A model generated the notes under the pieces. The model ran no database searches. It had not been told where the DNA came from and saw only the letters and a program-made list of their open reading frames with translations. A stretch of DNA of 64,000 bases, taken from assembly GCF_030316845.1 (NCBI RefSeq), contig NZ_JASZYS010000009.1:220770-284769 (forward strand), in the 5' to 3' direction. Position numbers and translations under genes: made by a program. The stretch comes from Variovorax davisae. Lineage in GTDB: Bacteria; Pseudomonadota; Gammaproteobacteria; Burkholderiales; Burkholderiaceae_C. This document shows, one piece after another, positions 8,250-17,201 of the stretch (positions are counted from its first letter, which is position 1; each line of letters begins with the position of its first letter).

Positions 8250-10574
8250 ATGGACCACGAATCACTGGCCGCCATCCGCGAAGCCGCACGGGACTATTTC
8301 GAGCGCAGCGGCAGCATCCGCCGCTGCCGCGCGCTGACCGAAAGCCCCCGCGGCGCCGAGGCGGCCGGCTGGCCCGAACTGGTCGCACTGGGCTGGCCCG
8401 GCATGCTGGCGCCCGAATCCGCGGGCGGCCTGGCCTTCGACCTGGCGGGCGCCGCGGAACTGCTGCGTGCCGCCGGCGAGCACGTGGCGCCCGAGCCGCT
8501 GCTGGCCGTGGCCGGCCTCGGCGCCCTGCTGCTGCGGCGCCTCGACGGCGCCGCCGCCCGCCGGCTGCTGGCCGAGCTGGTCGAAGGCCGCAGCCTGCCC
8601 GCCCTGGCCTGGCAGGAGAGCGCCGGCGACCTCAGCGACGTGCCGCTGGACTGCGGCTGCGAAGCCGATCCGCAAGGCCGCGTGCTGCTGCAGGGCGAGA
8701 AGATGATGGTGCTGCCGGGCGCGGCCGCGAGCGGCTGGCTGGTGTCGGCGCGCGGCGACGACGACACCGTGCTGCTGTGGGTGCCGCGCGGCACCGCCGG
8801 CGTGACCGAGACGCTGACGCCGCTGGTCGATGGCGAACAGGCGGCCAGCCTGCGCTTCGACCGCGTCTCGCTGCCCGCCGAAGCCGTGCTGGCCGAGGGC
8901 GCCGCCGCCCGCGAGGCGCTGCGCCGGGCCCTGGCCGCCGGCCAGATCCTGCAGGCCGCCGAACTGGCCGGCACGGCGCAGGCGATGCTCGACCAGACGC
9001 TGGCCTACCTGCGCACCCGCTCGCAGTTCGGCAAGCCGATCGGCAGCTTCCAGGCGCTGCAACATCGGGCGGTCGACATGTTCATCCAGCTCGAGGTGGC
9101 GCGCGCCACCCTGGCCGAGGTGCTGGCGCTGGCGGCCGAGCCGGGCCTGCCGATCGAGCGGCTCGAGGCCGAGGCCAGCCGCGTCAACGCGCGCTGCAGC
9201 ACGGCCGCGCTGCAGATCTCGCGCTCGGCGGTGCAGCTGCATGGCGCGATCGGCTACACGCAGGAGTGCGACCTGAGCCTGTTCTACAAGCGCACGCTGC
9301 GGCTCGCGGCCTGGCTCGGCAACGCCACGGCCCACCAGCGCCGCTACGCCGCCCTGGCCGAGACCAGCGCCCGGGCCAGCGACGCGATCGCCTGGACCGG
9401 CGACTTCCCGCGCACGGCCGACTGGGGCGCCATGCCCGAGCCCGACTTCCGGCGCATGGTGCGCGCCTTCCTGCAGCAGCGCTACCCGGCGCAGCTGCGC
9501 TACCTGTCGCACCGCGCGCGCTGGCGCGAGATGCGCGCCTGGTACCTGACGCTGTCGGCGCAGGGCTGGGTGGCGCCGGCCTGGCCGCAGGCGCACGGCG
9601 GCATGGGCCTGCCGGCCGACAAGATGATCGCCTGGATCGAGGAGCTGGAGCAGCACGGCGTGGCGCGCGCGCCCGACCAGGGCATCGTGATGATCGGCCC
9701 GCTGCTGATCCAGCACGGAACGCCCGCGCAGCAGCAGCGCTTCCTGCCGCGCATCCTGGCCGGCGACCACGTCTGGTGCCAGGGCTATTCGGAGCCCAAT
9801 GCCGGTTCCGACCTCGCGGGCCTGCGCACCGAGGCGCTGCCGGCGCGCGATGCCGCGGGCGACCACTTCATCGTCAACGGCCAGAAGATCTGGACCACGC
9901 TGGCGCAGGACGCCAACCACATCTTCATGCTGGTGCGCACCGACCGCGATGCCAAGAAGCAGGACGGCATCAGCTTCCTGCTGTGCGAGCTGGCGACACC
10001 GGGCATCACCATCCGGCCGATCCACACGCTGGCCGGCGAGCCCGAGTTCTGCGAGGTGTTCTTCGACAACGTGCGGGTGCCGGCCGAGAACCTGGTCGGC
10101 AAGCTGCACGGCGGCTGGACCATCGCCAAGGCGCTGCTGGGCTTCGAGCGCATCTTCCTCGGCAGCCCGAAGCAGTCGCAGTACGCGCTGGGCCAGCTGG
10201 CGCGGCTGGCGCAGGCGCGGCGGCTGTTCGCCGACCCGGTGTTCATGCAGCGCTACACGGCGCTCAGGCTCGACGTCGCCGACCTCTCGGCCGCCTACAC
10301 AGTCTTCGCCAACATCGTGAAAGCCGGCAAGCCGCTGCCGCCCTCGGTGTCGCTGCTGAAGATCTTCGCCAGCGAGACCTACCACCGCATCGGCGCCCTG
10401 CTGGTCGAGGCCAGCGACGAACAGGGCGCCGCGGCCGGCGACCAGGACCTGGACGGACGGCCGTTCAACGCGCTGTCGCCGCTGATCGGATCGACCTCCG
10501 CCATGATCTACGGCGGGACCAACGAGATCCAGCGCAACATCCTCGCGCGGCAGGTCCTCGACTTGCCGGGCTGA
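8250..10574 (+). CDS. tandem fused acyl-CoA dehydrogenase (two domains)
   Basis: A 774-residue protein made of two acyl-CoA dehydrogenase modules in one chain. The first (about 1-375) includes LRTRSQFGKPIGSFQALQHR and AVQLHGAIGYTQECDLSLFY. The second (about 376-774) has WCQGYSEPNAGSDLAGL, VNGQKIWTT, and ends IYGGTNEIQRNILARQ. In the second module the usual catalytic glutamate of YEGT is glycine, as in FadE-type subunits of heteromeric dehydrogenases. The fusion resembles a covalent alpha-beta dimer of the steroid-type enzymes. The open frame extends upstream, but the ATG at 8250 begins a normal N-terminus. The Bug protein follows 35 bp downstream. The substrate is unknown. Confidence 0.92.
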   Translation: MDHESLAAIREAARDYFERSGSIRRCRALTESPRGAEAAGWPELVALGWPGMLAPESAGGLAFDLAGAAELLRAAGEHVAPEPLLAVAGLGALLLRRLDGAAARRLLAELVEGRSLPALAWQESAGDLSDVPLDCGCEADPQGRVLLQGEKMMVLPGAAASGWLVSARGDDDTVLLWVPRGTAGVTETLTPLVDGEQAASLRFDRVSLPAEAVLAEGAAAREALRRALAAGQILQAAELAGTAQAMLDQTLAYLRTRSQFGKPIGSFQALQHRAVDMFIQLEVARATLAEVLALAAEPGLPIERLEAEASRVNARCSTAALQISRSAVQLHGAIGYTQECDLSLFYKRTLRLAAWLGNATAHQRRYAALAETSARASDAIAWTGDFPRTADWGAMPEPDFRRMVRAFLQQRYPAQLRYLSHRARWREMRAWYLTLSAQGWVAPAWPQAHGGMGLPADKMIAWIEELEQHGVARAPDQGIVMIGPLLIQHGTPAQQQRFLPRILAGDHVWCQGYSEPNAGSDLAGLRTEALPARDAAGDHFIVNGQKIWTTLAQDANHIFMLVRTDRDAKKQDGISFLLCELATPGITIRPIHTLAGEPEFCEVFFDNVRVPAENLVGKLHGGWTIAKALLGFERIFLGSPKQSQYALGQLARLAQARRLFADPVFMQRYTALRLDVADLSAAYTVFANIVKAGKPLPPSVSLLKIFASETYHRIGALLVEASDEQGAAAGDQDLDGRPFNALSPLIGSTSAMIYGGTNEIQRNILARQVLDLPG

Positions 10575-10609
10575 GTGCCGCTGACACCACAACACCCGGA
10601 GGCAAGCCC

Positions 10610-11632
10610 ATGAGCCACGCACGCATCGAACCGACCCCGAAGCTCTTGAACTCCACGCCGCCGCGGCGGCGCACGCTGGCGCTGCTCGCCGGCGGCGCCC
10701 TCTGGCCGCTGCTGGCGCCGGCGCAGACCGCGGCAGCCGCCGCGCTGCCGAAGGTCATCAAGCTGATCGTCGGCTATCCGCCCGGGGGTCCGGTCGACGG
10801 CGCCGCGCGCGTGCTGGCCGTGCCCTTGTCGCGCGAGCTCGGCGTCCAGGTCATCGTCGAGAACCGGCCTGGCGCGGGCGGCTCGATGGGCGGCGACGTG
10901 GTCGCCAAGGCCGCGCCCGACGGCAGCACGCTGTTCATGGGCGCCAGCCCGACGATCACCATCAATCCGAACGTCCAGCGCAAGATGGCCTTCGACCCGA
11001 TGAAGGACCTGTCGCCGATCGCGCCGCTGGTCGCCTACACGAACGTGCTGGTGGTCAACAAGGACCTGCCGGTCAACAGCGTGGGCGAACTGCTCGCCTT
11101 CGCCAAGGCCCATCCGAAAAAGCTCTCTTATGGCTCGGCGGGGGTCGGCTCGTCGAACCACCTGAGCGGCGCGCTGCTCGAGAAGATGACCGGTGCGCCG
11201 CTGCTGCACGTGGCCTACAAGGGCAGCGCACCGGCCCTGGTCGACGTGATGAGCGGCACCCTGAGCATGATGTTCGACATCATCGCGACCTCGCGGCCGT
11301 TCATCGAGTCGGACAAGGTCCGCGCGCTGGCCGTGACCTCGCGCGAGCGCAACCGCATGCTGCCGGGGGTGCCGACCATGATCGAGGCCGGCGTGGCGGG
11401 ATTCGACGTCGGTGGCTGGTTCGGCCTCTACGGCCCCGCGCGGATGGACCCGGCACTGGTGGCGCGCCTCAACGAGGCGGCGCGCAAGGCGGTGGCGAGC
11501 GAGGCGCTCGCGGCGCGCTTTCTCGACCAAGGCTACGAGGTATGGACCGGCGGCGCCGAGCTGTTGGCGGCCAAGGGGGTTTCCGACCGCGCGCTGTGGG
11601 CCACGGCGTCGCAAGGCATCGAGGCCGATTGA
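10610..11632 (+). CDS. Bug-family periplasmic solute-binding protein
   Basis: A 340-residue Bug/TctC-type receptor. The N-terminal region has positive residues (PRRRTLA), a hydrophobic core and an alanine-rich cleavage zone around residues 35-45. The mature signature PKVIKLIVGYPPGGPVDGAA follows. GGAGG precedes the ATG at 10610 by 7 bp. It sits between the dehydrogenase fusion and the CoA ligase, so its ligand is probably the acid that the ligase activates. An open frame runs upstream through the dehydrogenase gene but is only a shadow there. Confidence 0.92.
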   Translation: MSHARIEPTPKLLNSTPPRRRTLALLAGGALWPLLAPAQTAAAAALPKVIKLIVGYPPGGPVDGAARVLAVPLSRELGVQVIVENRPGAGGSMGGDVVAKAAPDGSTLFMGASPTITINPNVQRKMAFDPMKDLSPIAPLVAYTNVLVVNKDLPVNSVGELLAFAKAHPKKLSYGSAGVGSSNHLSGALLEKMTGAPLLHVAYKGSAPALVDVMSGTLSMMFDIIATSRPFIESDKVRALAVTSRERNRMLPGVPTMIEAGVAGFDVGGWFGLYGPARMDPALVARLNEAARKAVASEALAARFLDQGYEVWTGGAELLAAKGVSDRALWATASQGIEAD

Positions 11633-11634
11633 CG

Positions 11635-13122
11635 ATGCGGCGCATCCATGAACTGCTGGCGCTGCGCGCCGCGCAGACGCCCGACGCGGTGTTCCTGCAC
11701 GAGGCCACCGGCGGGACGACCTATGCCGCGCTGCAGGCGATGGCCGATGCGGCCGCCCAGGACCTGCGCGACGCCGGCGTGCGGCCCACCGACCGGGTGC
11801 TGCTGGTGGCCGAGAACTGCCCCGCCCACATCGCGCTGATCATGGCCTGCAGCCAGGTCGGCGCCTGGTCCTGCGGCGTCAACGCGCGGATGTCGCCGGG
11901 CGAGATCGCCGCCATCGTCGAGCGCGCCGATGCGCGGCTGTGCTGCTTCACGAGCGGCGCATCCGACGCCGCCCAGCAGCACGCCCTGCGGGCGCAGGCC
12001 GTGCCCAGTGCGCTGGCCGGCGTCATGCGCTCACCGCTGCGTACCCAAGCCACGACCGAAGCGGCCGAGGCGCTGGCCGATGCCGCGGCCATCATCTTCA
12101 CCTCGGGCACCTCGGGCACGCCCAAGGGCGTGATGGTGTCGCACCGCGGCCTGCTGCACTTCGGCCGCGTGTCGGCCGCTTCGCGCGCGCTGACATCCGA
12201 CGACCGCGCCTACGCCTTCCTGCCGATGACCCACATCTTCGGCCTGGGCACGGTGCTGATGGCCTCGCTCAGCGGCGCCGCCTCGCTGGTGCTGCGCAGC
12301 AGCTTCTCGCCCGCCGATTTGCTGCAGGCGCTGGCCCACGAGCGGGTGTCGAACCTGCAGGGCCCGCCCACCCTGTATGCGCGGCTGCTGGCGCATCTGG
12401 AAGAAGCGCGCAGGCAGCCGGTTTTTCCGCAGCTGCGCTACGTCTATACCGGCTCGGCACCGCTCGACCTGGCCCTCAAGCAGCGTGTCGAGCGCCTGTT
12501 CGGGCAGCCGCTGCACCATGGCTACGGCTTGTCGGAGTACGCCGGCTCGGTGTTCCTGACCCGGCGCGGCGTGGCGCGCGACGACAGCGCGGCGGGCTAC
12601 CTCGTCGACGGCGGCGAAGCCCGCATCGTCACCCCGAGCGGCCGTGATGCCGCGGCCGGCGAGGTGGGCGAGATCTGGCTGCGGGGCGCCGGCCTGATGC
12701 TGGGCTACTTCCGCGATCCGGAGGCGACCGCCCAGGTCATGCGACCCGGCGGCTGGTACGCCTCGGGCGACCTCGGGCGGCTCGACCCGGACGGCGCCCT
12801 GTTCGTCGTCGGGCGGCTCAAGGAGATGATCATCCGCTCGGGCTTCAACGTGTACCCGGCCGAGGTCGAGGGCGTGCTCAACCGTTTTCCCGGTGTGCAC
12901 CTGAGCGCGGTGGTGGGCGTGCCGGAGGCCGACGGCAACGAGGTGATCGCGGCCTTCGTCGAACTCGAATCCGGCGCCACGCTCGACCGGGGCGCCCTGC
13001 AAGCGCATCTGCGGGAGCATCTGTCGCCGTACAAGCGGCCGACGCGGATCACGGTGCTGGATGCGCTGCCCACCACGGCGACGGGCAAGATCCTCAAGCG
13101 GGCGCTGGCGCCGCCTGCTTGA
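11635..13122 (+). CDS. AMP-dependent acyl-CoA synthetase/ligase
   Basis: A 495-residue adenylate-forming enzyme that activates a carboxylic acid with ATP and CoA. The phosphate loop is FTSGTSGTPKGVMVSHRG, the A5 motif GYGLSEYAG, the hinge block YASGDLGRLDPDG followed by GRLKEMIIRSG, and the catalytic lysine lies in TTATGKILKR near the C-terminus. The ATG at 11635 starts 2 bp after the Bug stop. The earlier in-frame start at 11542 would lie inside the Bug gene. The third gene of the plus-strand operon, it supplies the CoA ester for the dehydrogenase fusion. The substrate is undefined. Confidence 0.92.
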   Translation: MRRIHELLALRAAQTPDAVFLHEATGGTTYAALQAMADAAAQDLRDAGVRPTDRVLLVAENCPAHIALIMACSQVGAWSCGVNARMSPGEIAAIVERADARLCCFTSGASDAAQQHALRAQAVPSALAGVMRSPLRTQATTEAAEALADAAAIIFTSGTSGTPKGVMVSHRGLLHFGRVSAASRALTSDDRAYAFLPMTHIFGLGTVLMASLSGAASLVLRSSFSPADLLQALAHERVSNLQGPPTLYARLLAHLEEARRQPVFPQLRYVYTGSAPLDLALKQRVERLFGQPLHHGYGLSEYAGSVFLTRRGVARDDSAAGYLVDGGEARIVTPSGRDAAAGEVGEIWLRGAGLMLGYFRDPEATAQVMRPGGWYASGDLGRLDPDGALFVVGRLKEMIIRSGFNVYPAEVEGVLNRFPGVHLSAVVGVPEADGNEVIAAFVELESGATLDRGALQAHLREHLSPYKRPTRITVLDALPTTATGKILKRALAPPA

Positions 13123-13294
13123 CGGCCTCGATCGCGCGCGTCGGAATGGCCACCTCGCCCCAGGACCGTCGCGCCGCCGACGGCCGCGATGCCGCCGAGG
13201 GGGCGAGGGCGACCGCGCCGTGAACCATGGCCGCTTTCGTCGCTTGATCTCTGCCCTGTCCCCGTTGCACCGCTCCTCAGCCATCAGGACCCCC

Positions 13295-13756
13295 ATGTCA
13301 CAACTCGTCTTCGTTTTCGGAACCCTGAAGGAAGGTTTCCCCAACTTCGCAACCAACAAGGGGGCGCGTGTCGCGGGCGACTTCATGACGGTCGAACGCT
13401 ATCCGCTGTACCTGGTCGGCGAGCGGTTTTCACCTTGGCTCATCGATGCAGCGGGTGAAGGCGAGCGGGTTGTCGGTCAGGTGTTCGAAGTCGACGAGGC
13501 GACGTTGGCCGCGATGGACGAGCTGGAGCGCATCGCCGAGCAAGACGGGTACCGTCGCGTGATGCTCGATGTGGAGGCGCTGGCGGATGGCCGCGGGACG
13601 GTCCGCCGCGTCCATGCCTACGTCAAGCCTCGGGAGCAGTTCACCGTCGCCGATGCCCGCCTTGGCCCGCTGCAGGCCTACACGCGCGAACACGCGGCGC
13701 TGTACCGCCGGCGCCAGGGCAGCAGGGCTGCGAAGAGTTCAGGCGCATCGCCATGA
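13295..13756 (+). CDS. gamma-glutamylcyclotransferase-like (GGCT/AIG2) protein
   Basis: A 153-residue protein of the AIG2/GGCT-like fold. The hallmark FVFGTLKEGFPN loop near the N-terminus matches the YGTL substrate-binding loop. VDEATLAAMDELERI carries the acidic residue expected for cyclotransfer. The ATG at 13295 follows a 170-bp spacer in which I see no other gene. The family removes gamma-glutamyl groups as 5-oxoproline or acts on gamma-glutamylamines; which applies is not clear. The methyltransferase follows 32 bp downstream, but the functions are probably unrelated. Confidence 0.82.
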   Translation: MSQLVFVFGTLKEGFPNFATNKGARVAGDFMTVERYPLYLVGERFSPWLIDAAGEGERVVGQVFEVDEATLAAMDELERIAEQDGYRRVMLDVEALADGRGTVRRVHAYVKPREQFTVADARLGPLQAYTREHAALYRRRQGSRAAKSSGASP

Positions 13757-13788
13757 AGAGCGCCAGTGGGCACGAGTAGGATCCACGC

Positions 13789-14394
13789 ATGGAATCTGCA
13801 GATGCCGCCACTTTCGATGCGTCGTACTACGCGCGCTACTATTTCGACAAGAAGACCAAGGTCGCCGATCCGCAGCATGTCGAACGGCTGGGTGCCTTCG
13901 TGAGTTCCTACCTCAAGTACCTGCGCGTCCCCGTCCGCCGGGTGCTGGATGTCGGTTGTGGCATCGGGCTGTGGCGCGACATCGTCGCCCGTCACTTTCC
14001 GCAGGCGAGGTATCAGGGCGTCGAGGTCAGCGAATACCTGTGCGATCGCTACGGCTGGGAGCGTGGCTCGGTCGTGGACTACCAGGCCCAGGAGCCTTTC
14101 GATCTCGTCATCTGCCAGGGCGTCCTGGCCTATCTGAATCCTGTCGACCTCAAGCGTGCCCTGCGCAATCTCGGGTCACTGAGCCGTGGCGCGCTCTACG
14201 TGGAGGCAGTGACGCTCGAAGACTACGAGAACGACATCGTCGACGAAGACCTCACAGACCCTCTCCTGTTTCGGCACCGCGCAGAGATGTACCGGCGGGG
14301 GCTGTCGAGAAAGTTCAAGGGCATGGGCGGCGGCCTGTGGCTCAGCCGACGAGCCGATGTGCCGCGCTTCGCGCTGGAATGCGCCGTGGAGTGA
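13789..14394 (+). CDS. class I SAM-dependent methyltransferase
   Basis: A 201-residue Rossmann-fold methyltransferase. Motif I is VRRVLDVGCGIGLWRDIV (about residues 45-62), the acidic post-I residue is in YQGVEVSEYLC, and LVICQGVLAYL is motif IV-like. The N-terminus FDASYYARYYFDKKTKVAD resembles Methyltransf_25/31 proteins. The gene follows the cyclotransferase-like gene on the same strand and may be co-transcribed. The acceptor is unknown. A decayed hydrolase overlaps its 3' end on the other strand. Confidence 0.8.
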   Translation: MESADAATFDASYYARYYFDKKTKVADPQHVERLGAFVSSYLKYLRVPVRRVLDVGCGIGLWRDIVARHFPQARYQGVEVSEYLCDRYGWERGSVVDYQAQEPFDLVICQGVLAYLNPVDLKRALRNLGSLSRGALYVEAVTLEDYENDIVDEDLTDPLLFRHRAEMYRRGLSRKFKGMGGGLWLSRRADVPRFALECAVE

Positions 14395-14601
14395 AGGGGC
14401 GTGCCATGAAACTCCTTCGTCCGGGATCGTCGCGGCCGCGAAGTCGCTGTGCGGAGGCGGCAGGCCCGAGTCGACGATGCCCTGGACGATCAGCACCGGC
14501 GCCGTGATCCGGCCGAACTGCGCGAGCTCGTTGTCGTAGCCGTCGCGCCGGTCCTCGCACTGCCCGGCGGTCGGGCCGAGGTCGAGTGCGCTGGCGATGT
14601 A
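14377..14601 (-). pseudogene. alpha/beta hydrolase C-terminal remnant
   Basis: On the minus strand a 75-residue stretch reads like the C-terminal part of an alpha/beta hydrolase: GYDNELAQFGRITAPVLIVQ, then GIVDSGLPPPHSDFAAA, the usual strand and acid-loop region. There is no N-terminal half, nucleophile elbow or credible start. The frame runs on into the antisense of the methyltransferase gene. This is the main content of the 14395-14759 gap. I read it as a gene left from a deletion; the rest of the gap shows nothing recognisable. Confidence 0.65.
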
Positions 14602-14759
14602 CGGCCTGGGCCGCCGACGATGGTGTACTCGATCGGCCGAACGGCGTCCGGGCAACGGCGGGGCTCCATTCGGTGGTCATGTCCGCAAGCGCCTCGGCAA
14701 CGGGTCCATGCCGTTGTACAACCGATTTCGCTCCGGCCTTTGATCGGCGATGGCGCGCA

Positions 14760-16124
14760 TCACTCGAAAGTGACGGTCGCAGCCGTCAGGACCCCGTCGA
14801 CGACCTGCGTGCCGTGGATGTTCACCCTCACGCCATTGCCCAGCTTGGCCGCGCTCCCGTTGAAGAACAGCACCTCCGTGCCACCGGCATTCACGGGTTG
14901 CCCCCTGACGCGGAAGTCCGACGGCGACCTGAAGGCGCCGACAGTGCCGATCAGATCGAACGAAGCGGGCCCGCCGGTGCCGGGCACATTGCGGATCTTG
15001 AGCTTGGTCGCCCTGAGCACGCCACCGGCGATGCTGCCTCCCACCTCGACCTTCACGCCGTTGCCGATCGCGCCCGCGGGTCCGCCGCTGACCTGGGCGG
15101 CGCTCGCATCGACCGGATAGCCCAGCACCCGCAGCGAGCCCGGCCCCGCGAACTCCGTGACGACCCCTGCGAACTGGGCCGTCGCGGCGTCGACGGTCGG
15201 CAAGGGGTACCACCATTGCACCAGCGTCGCGGCGAGGTTGCCCGTTGCGGCAGCCGTCGCGCGCACGCGCACGATGATCCCGTTGGCGAGCGCTTGCCCG
15301 TCCGGACTGCCGCTCAGGACGGCGCCGGCGTAGTCGACCGAGCGGCCGCCCAGCGAGAAGCTGCGCCGTGCGGTATCGAGGTTCTGCACCGTGCCCGTCA
15401 GGATCGGCGTCGCGGACGGCTCGCGCTGCTCGACACGGGTCGCACGCAGCGCCCCGGGCGCGGACGGAAGGCCCCAGACCTGCACGGTGGCGCCCGCCGG
15501 GATCGCGGCCAGGCCGGCGGCGTCCGCCCACACGGTGGCTTCGTCGGTCGTCACCGTCGTGCCGAGGACGACGAAGCTGCCATGGGCCGCATCCACCGAC
15601 GTGACCGGCCCACGAATGTCGGCAGCCGACTCGACCCGACGGGCGATGCCCTGGGTGAAGCTCGCGTTGACCGGGCCGATGACCCTCGCGCTCATGCCCA
15701 GCTGCAGCCCGGCGGGGGCATCCTCGACATTGCCGACCGCGGTCTGCGTGTCATAGCGCAGGCCATTGACGATGATGCTGCCCGCGCCGTCGACGGCGCC
15801 GACGCCGGTGGCATCGGCCGTGCTCACGCCCGTGCCGCCCGACCCGACGCCCGAAGCGTCGTCCCCGCCGCCCGCGGCGCTGGCGGTGGCGCCCTCGTCG
15901 GACGCAATGCCGCCGATGCCGTTGGCCGCTGCGCCGGGCCCGGTGGCGCCGGCCGCTGCGCCGGGCCCGGAATCCCCGGGGCTGCCCGAGGCGGCCAGCG
16001 TCGACGGCCCGACGAAACCCGCGCCGCCGCCCCCTGCGCCGCCACCGCCGCCGCCGCCGCCTCCGCAGGAAATCACGAGAAGCGCGAGCAGCGACAGCAG
16101 CCCGTTGCGGAGTTGGATCGTCAT
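14760..16124 (-). CDS. DUF5666 domain lipoprotein
   Basis: A 454-residue secreted lipoprotein. Residues 1-20 are a lipoprotein signal with lipobox LVIS|C, followed by a glycine run of nine and a low-complexity Gly/Ala/Ser linker to about residue 110. The remainder contains several DUF5666 beta-barrel repeats: VTSVDAAHGSFVVLGTTV, GTVQNLDTARRSFSLGGR, GVVTEFAGPGSLRVLGYPVD and IGTVGAFRSPSDFRVRGQPV. The protein is probably anchored in the outer membrane or periplasm. Its ATG overlaps the DUF6502 stop by 4 bp, so the pair is one operon. The molecular role of DUF5666 is unknown. Confidence 0.87.
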   Translation of the reverse strand: MTIQLRNGLLSLLALLVISCGGGGGGGGGAGGGGAGFVGPSTLAASGSPGDSGPGAAAGATGPGAAANGIGGIASDEGATASAAGGGDDASGVGSGGTGVSTADATGVGAVDGAGSIIVNGLRYDTQTAVGNVEDAPAGLQLGMSARVIGPVNASFTQGIARRVESAADIRGPVTSVDAAHGSFVVLGTTVTTDEATVWADAAGLAAIPAGATVQVWGLPSAPGALRATRVEQREPSATPILTGTVQNLDTARRSFSLGGRSVDYAGAVLSGSPDGQALANGIIVRVRATAAATGNLAATLVQWWYPLPTVDAATAQFAGVVTEFAGPGSLRVLGYPVDASAAQVSGGPAGAIGNGVKVEVGGSIAGGVLRATKLKIRNVPGTGGPASFDLIGTVGAFRSPSDFRVRGQPVNAGGTEVLFFNGSAAKLGNGVRVNIHGTQVVDGVLTAATVTFE

Positions 16125-17050
16125 GGTTGTTCTCTCCCCGAAGCATTGGAGGGCGCGGTCGGCGCAGCGGCCGCCTGTTCCTGCGCATCCTCGTAGTAGG
16201 TGTAGATGCCGACGCGGATGCGCCCCGAATCAGCCGCGTCCGCGGCCTCGTAGGCCCGCCTCATCTCACGGGTCAGTTCATGGTGGAGACCGCCCCAGCG
16301 ATCGCGCGCCAGCTGATGAATGCGCTCGCATTCCGCGCGCGAGATGCCGCTCGCGAACACCGACCGCTCGAGCAGCGGCGGCTGGGCTGCGAGCACGTTC
16401 GCATGGCCCGCCAGCAGATGGTCGCGCACGTTGTCGCCGAGGAACGCGAGCATTCCCCTCAGATCGTTCGAGGGGACGAATCCCGCCACGGCGAGTTCCG
16501 CCATGCCATCGCGCACGGTCGCCATGTGCAGGCGCACCAGCTCGCCAAGGATGGCGTGGTGGTGCACGTTGCCGCGACTGGCGCGGCGGGCCACGGCTTC
16601 GAAGGAAGCCGCCGACGCGTCGTCGGACACGATCGGCAGCGAGCGGTGGGCCGGGTTCTCGGCGAACATCTGCAGCCACAGGGTCAAGGTTCTCGCCTCG
16701 GCCGACATCTCGGTTTGCGGCAGCGACGACGCGGTCTCGCGCACCCGGCTGGTCACGGCCTTGCGGTTCAGTCCGGTCGTCACCGACAGCTGGCTGATGT
16801 TGGGCTCGGTGCCCTTCTGCAGCCATGCGCGGCGCGCCTCGTCGAGCAGCACATCCCGCAGCACCTCTTCAAGGTGTGCGTGCTTGACGCCGAACGCGAG
16901 CGCAAGCCTCACCAGGGGGCGCAGCACCCGCGCAAACGCGCCGAGCACCCACGCGATCTGACCGTCCCGCGACTGCGCGATCGGCTGCGCCGGACCGCCT
17001 GGTTTCCGGCCATGCCTGCTGTTTGTCGATCCCGTGTGTTGGATGGCCAT
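16121..17050 (-). CDS. DUF6502 family protein
   Basis: A 309-residue cytoplasmic protein matching DUF6502 in layout. It starts with a basic N-terminus, then VLGAFARVLRPLVRLALAFG, a helix-turn-helix-like segment EPNISQLSVTTGLNRKAVTS (about 85-105), and a long helical C-terminal domain. The HTH-like segment suggests nucleic-acid binding, possibly regulation of the DUF5666 partner with which it overlaps by ATGA. The start at 17050 faces the zinc-ribbon gene across an AT-richer 150-bp spacer. The function is not established; regulation is inferred from the segment only. Confidence 0.83.
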   Translation of the reverse strand: MAIQHTGSTNSRHGRKPGGPAQPIAQSRDGQIAWVLGAFARVLRPLVRLALAFGVKHAHLEEVLRDVLLDEARRAWLQKGTEPNISQLSVTTGLNRKAVTSRVRETASSLPQTEMSAEARTLTLWLQMFAENPAHRSLPIVSDDASAASFEAVARRASRGNVHHHAILGELVRLHMATVRDGMAELAVAGFVPSNDLRGMLAFLGDNVRDHLLAGHANVLAAQPPLLERSVFASGISRAECERIHQLARDRWGGLHHELTREMRRAYEAADAADSGRIRVGIYTYYEDAQEQAAAAPTAPSNASGREQP

Positions 17051-17161
17051 CTTTCATTCTGACCCGAGCGGCAGCGAATTTAACGACTCGTTACGAAGTG
17101 GGCAAACTTTCCAGCTTCCGTCTTACAGATTACGTGCGCTCGCAGGAAGAGATTACCAGTC

Positions 17162-17178
17162 ATGTGAACTTTTCACAT
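17162..17178. promoter_or_regulatory. 17-bp palindrome upstream of zinc-ribbon gene
   Basis: ATGTGAACTTTTCACAT has 7-bp arms (ATGTGAA/TTCACAT) around a 3-bp centre, 24 bp before the ATG at 17202 in an AT-rich spacer. It resembles a CRP/FNR-type TGTGA-N-TCACA dyad, but the spacing is five rather than six bases. It is a likely operator for the 17.2-kb gene and perhaps for the divergent DUF6502 gene. Confidence 0.55.
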
Positions 17179-17201
17179 ACAACTTTTTCCTGGAGAGCGA
17201 T

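Noticed and set aside
13123..13294. Short ATG frame at 13146 and a minus-strand frame in the spacer
   Set aside because: Neither has a ribosome site or recognisable sequence. The spacer is probably the leader of the cyclotransferase-like gene.
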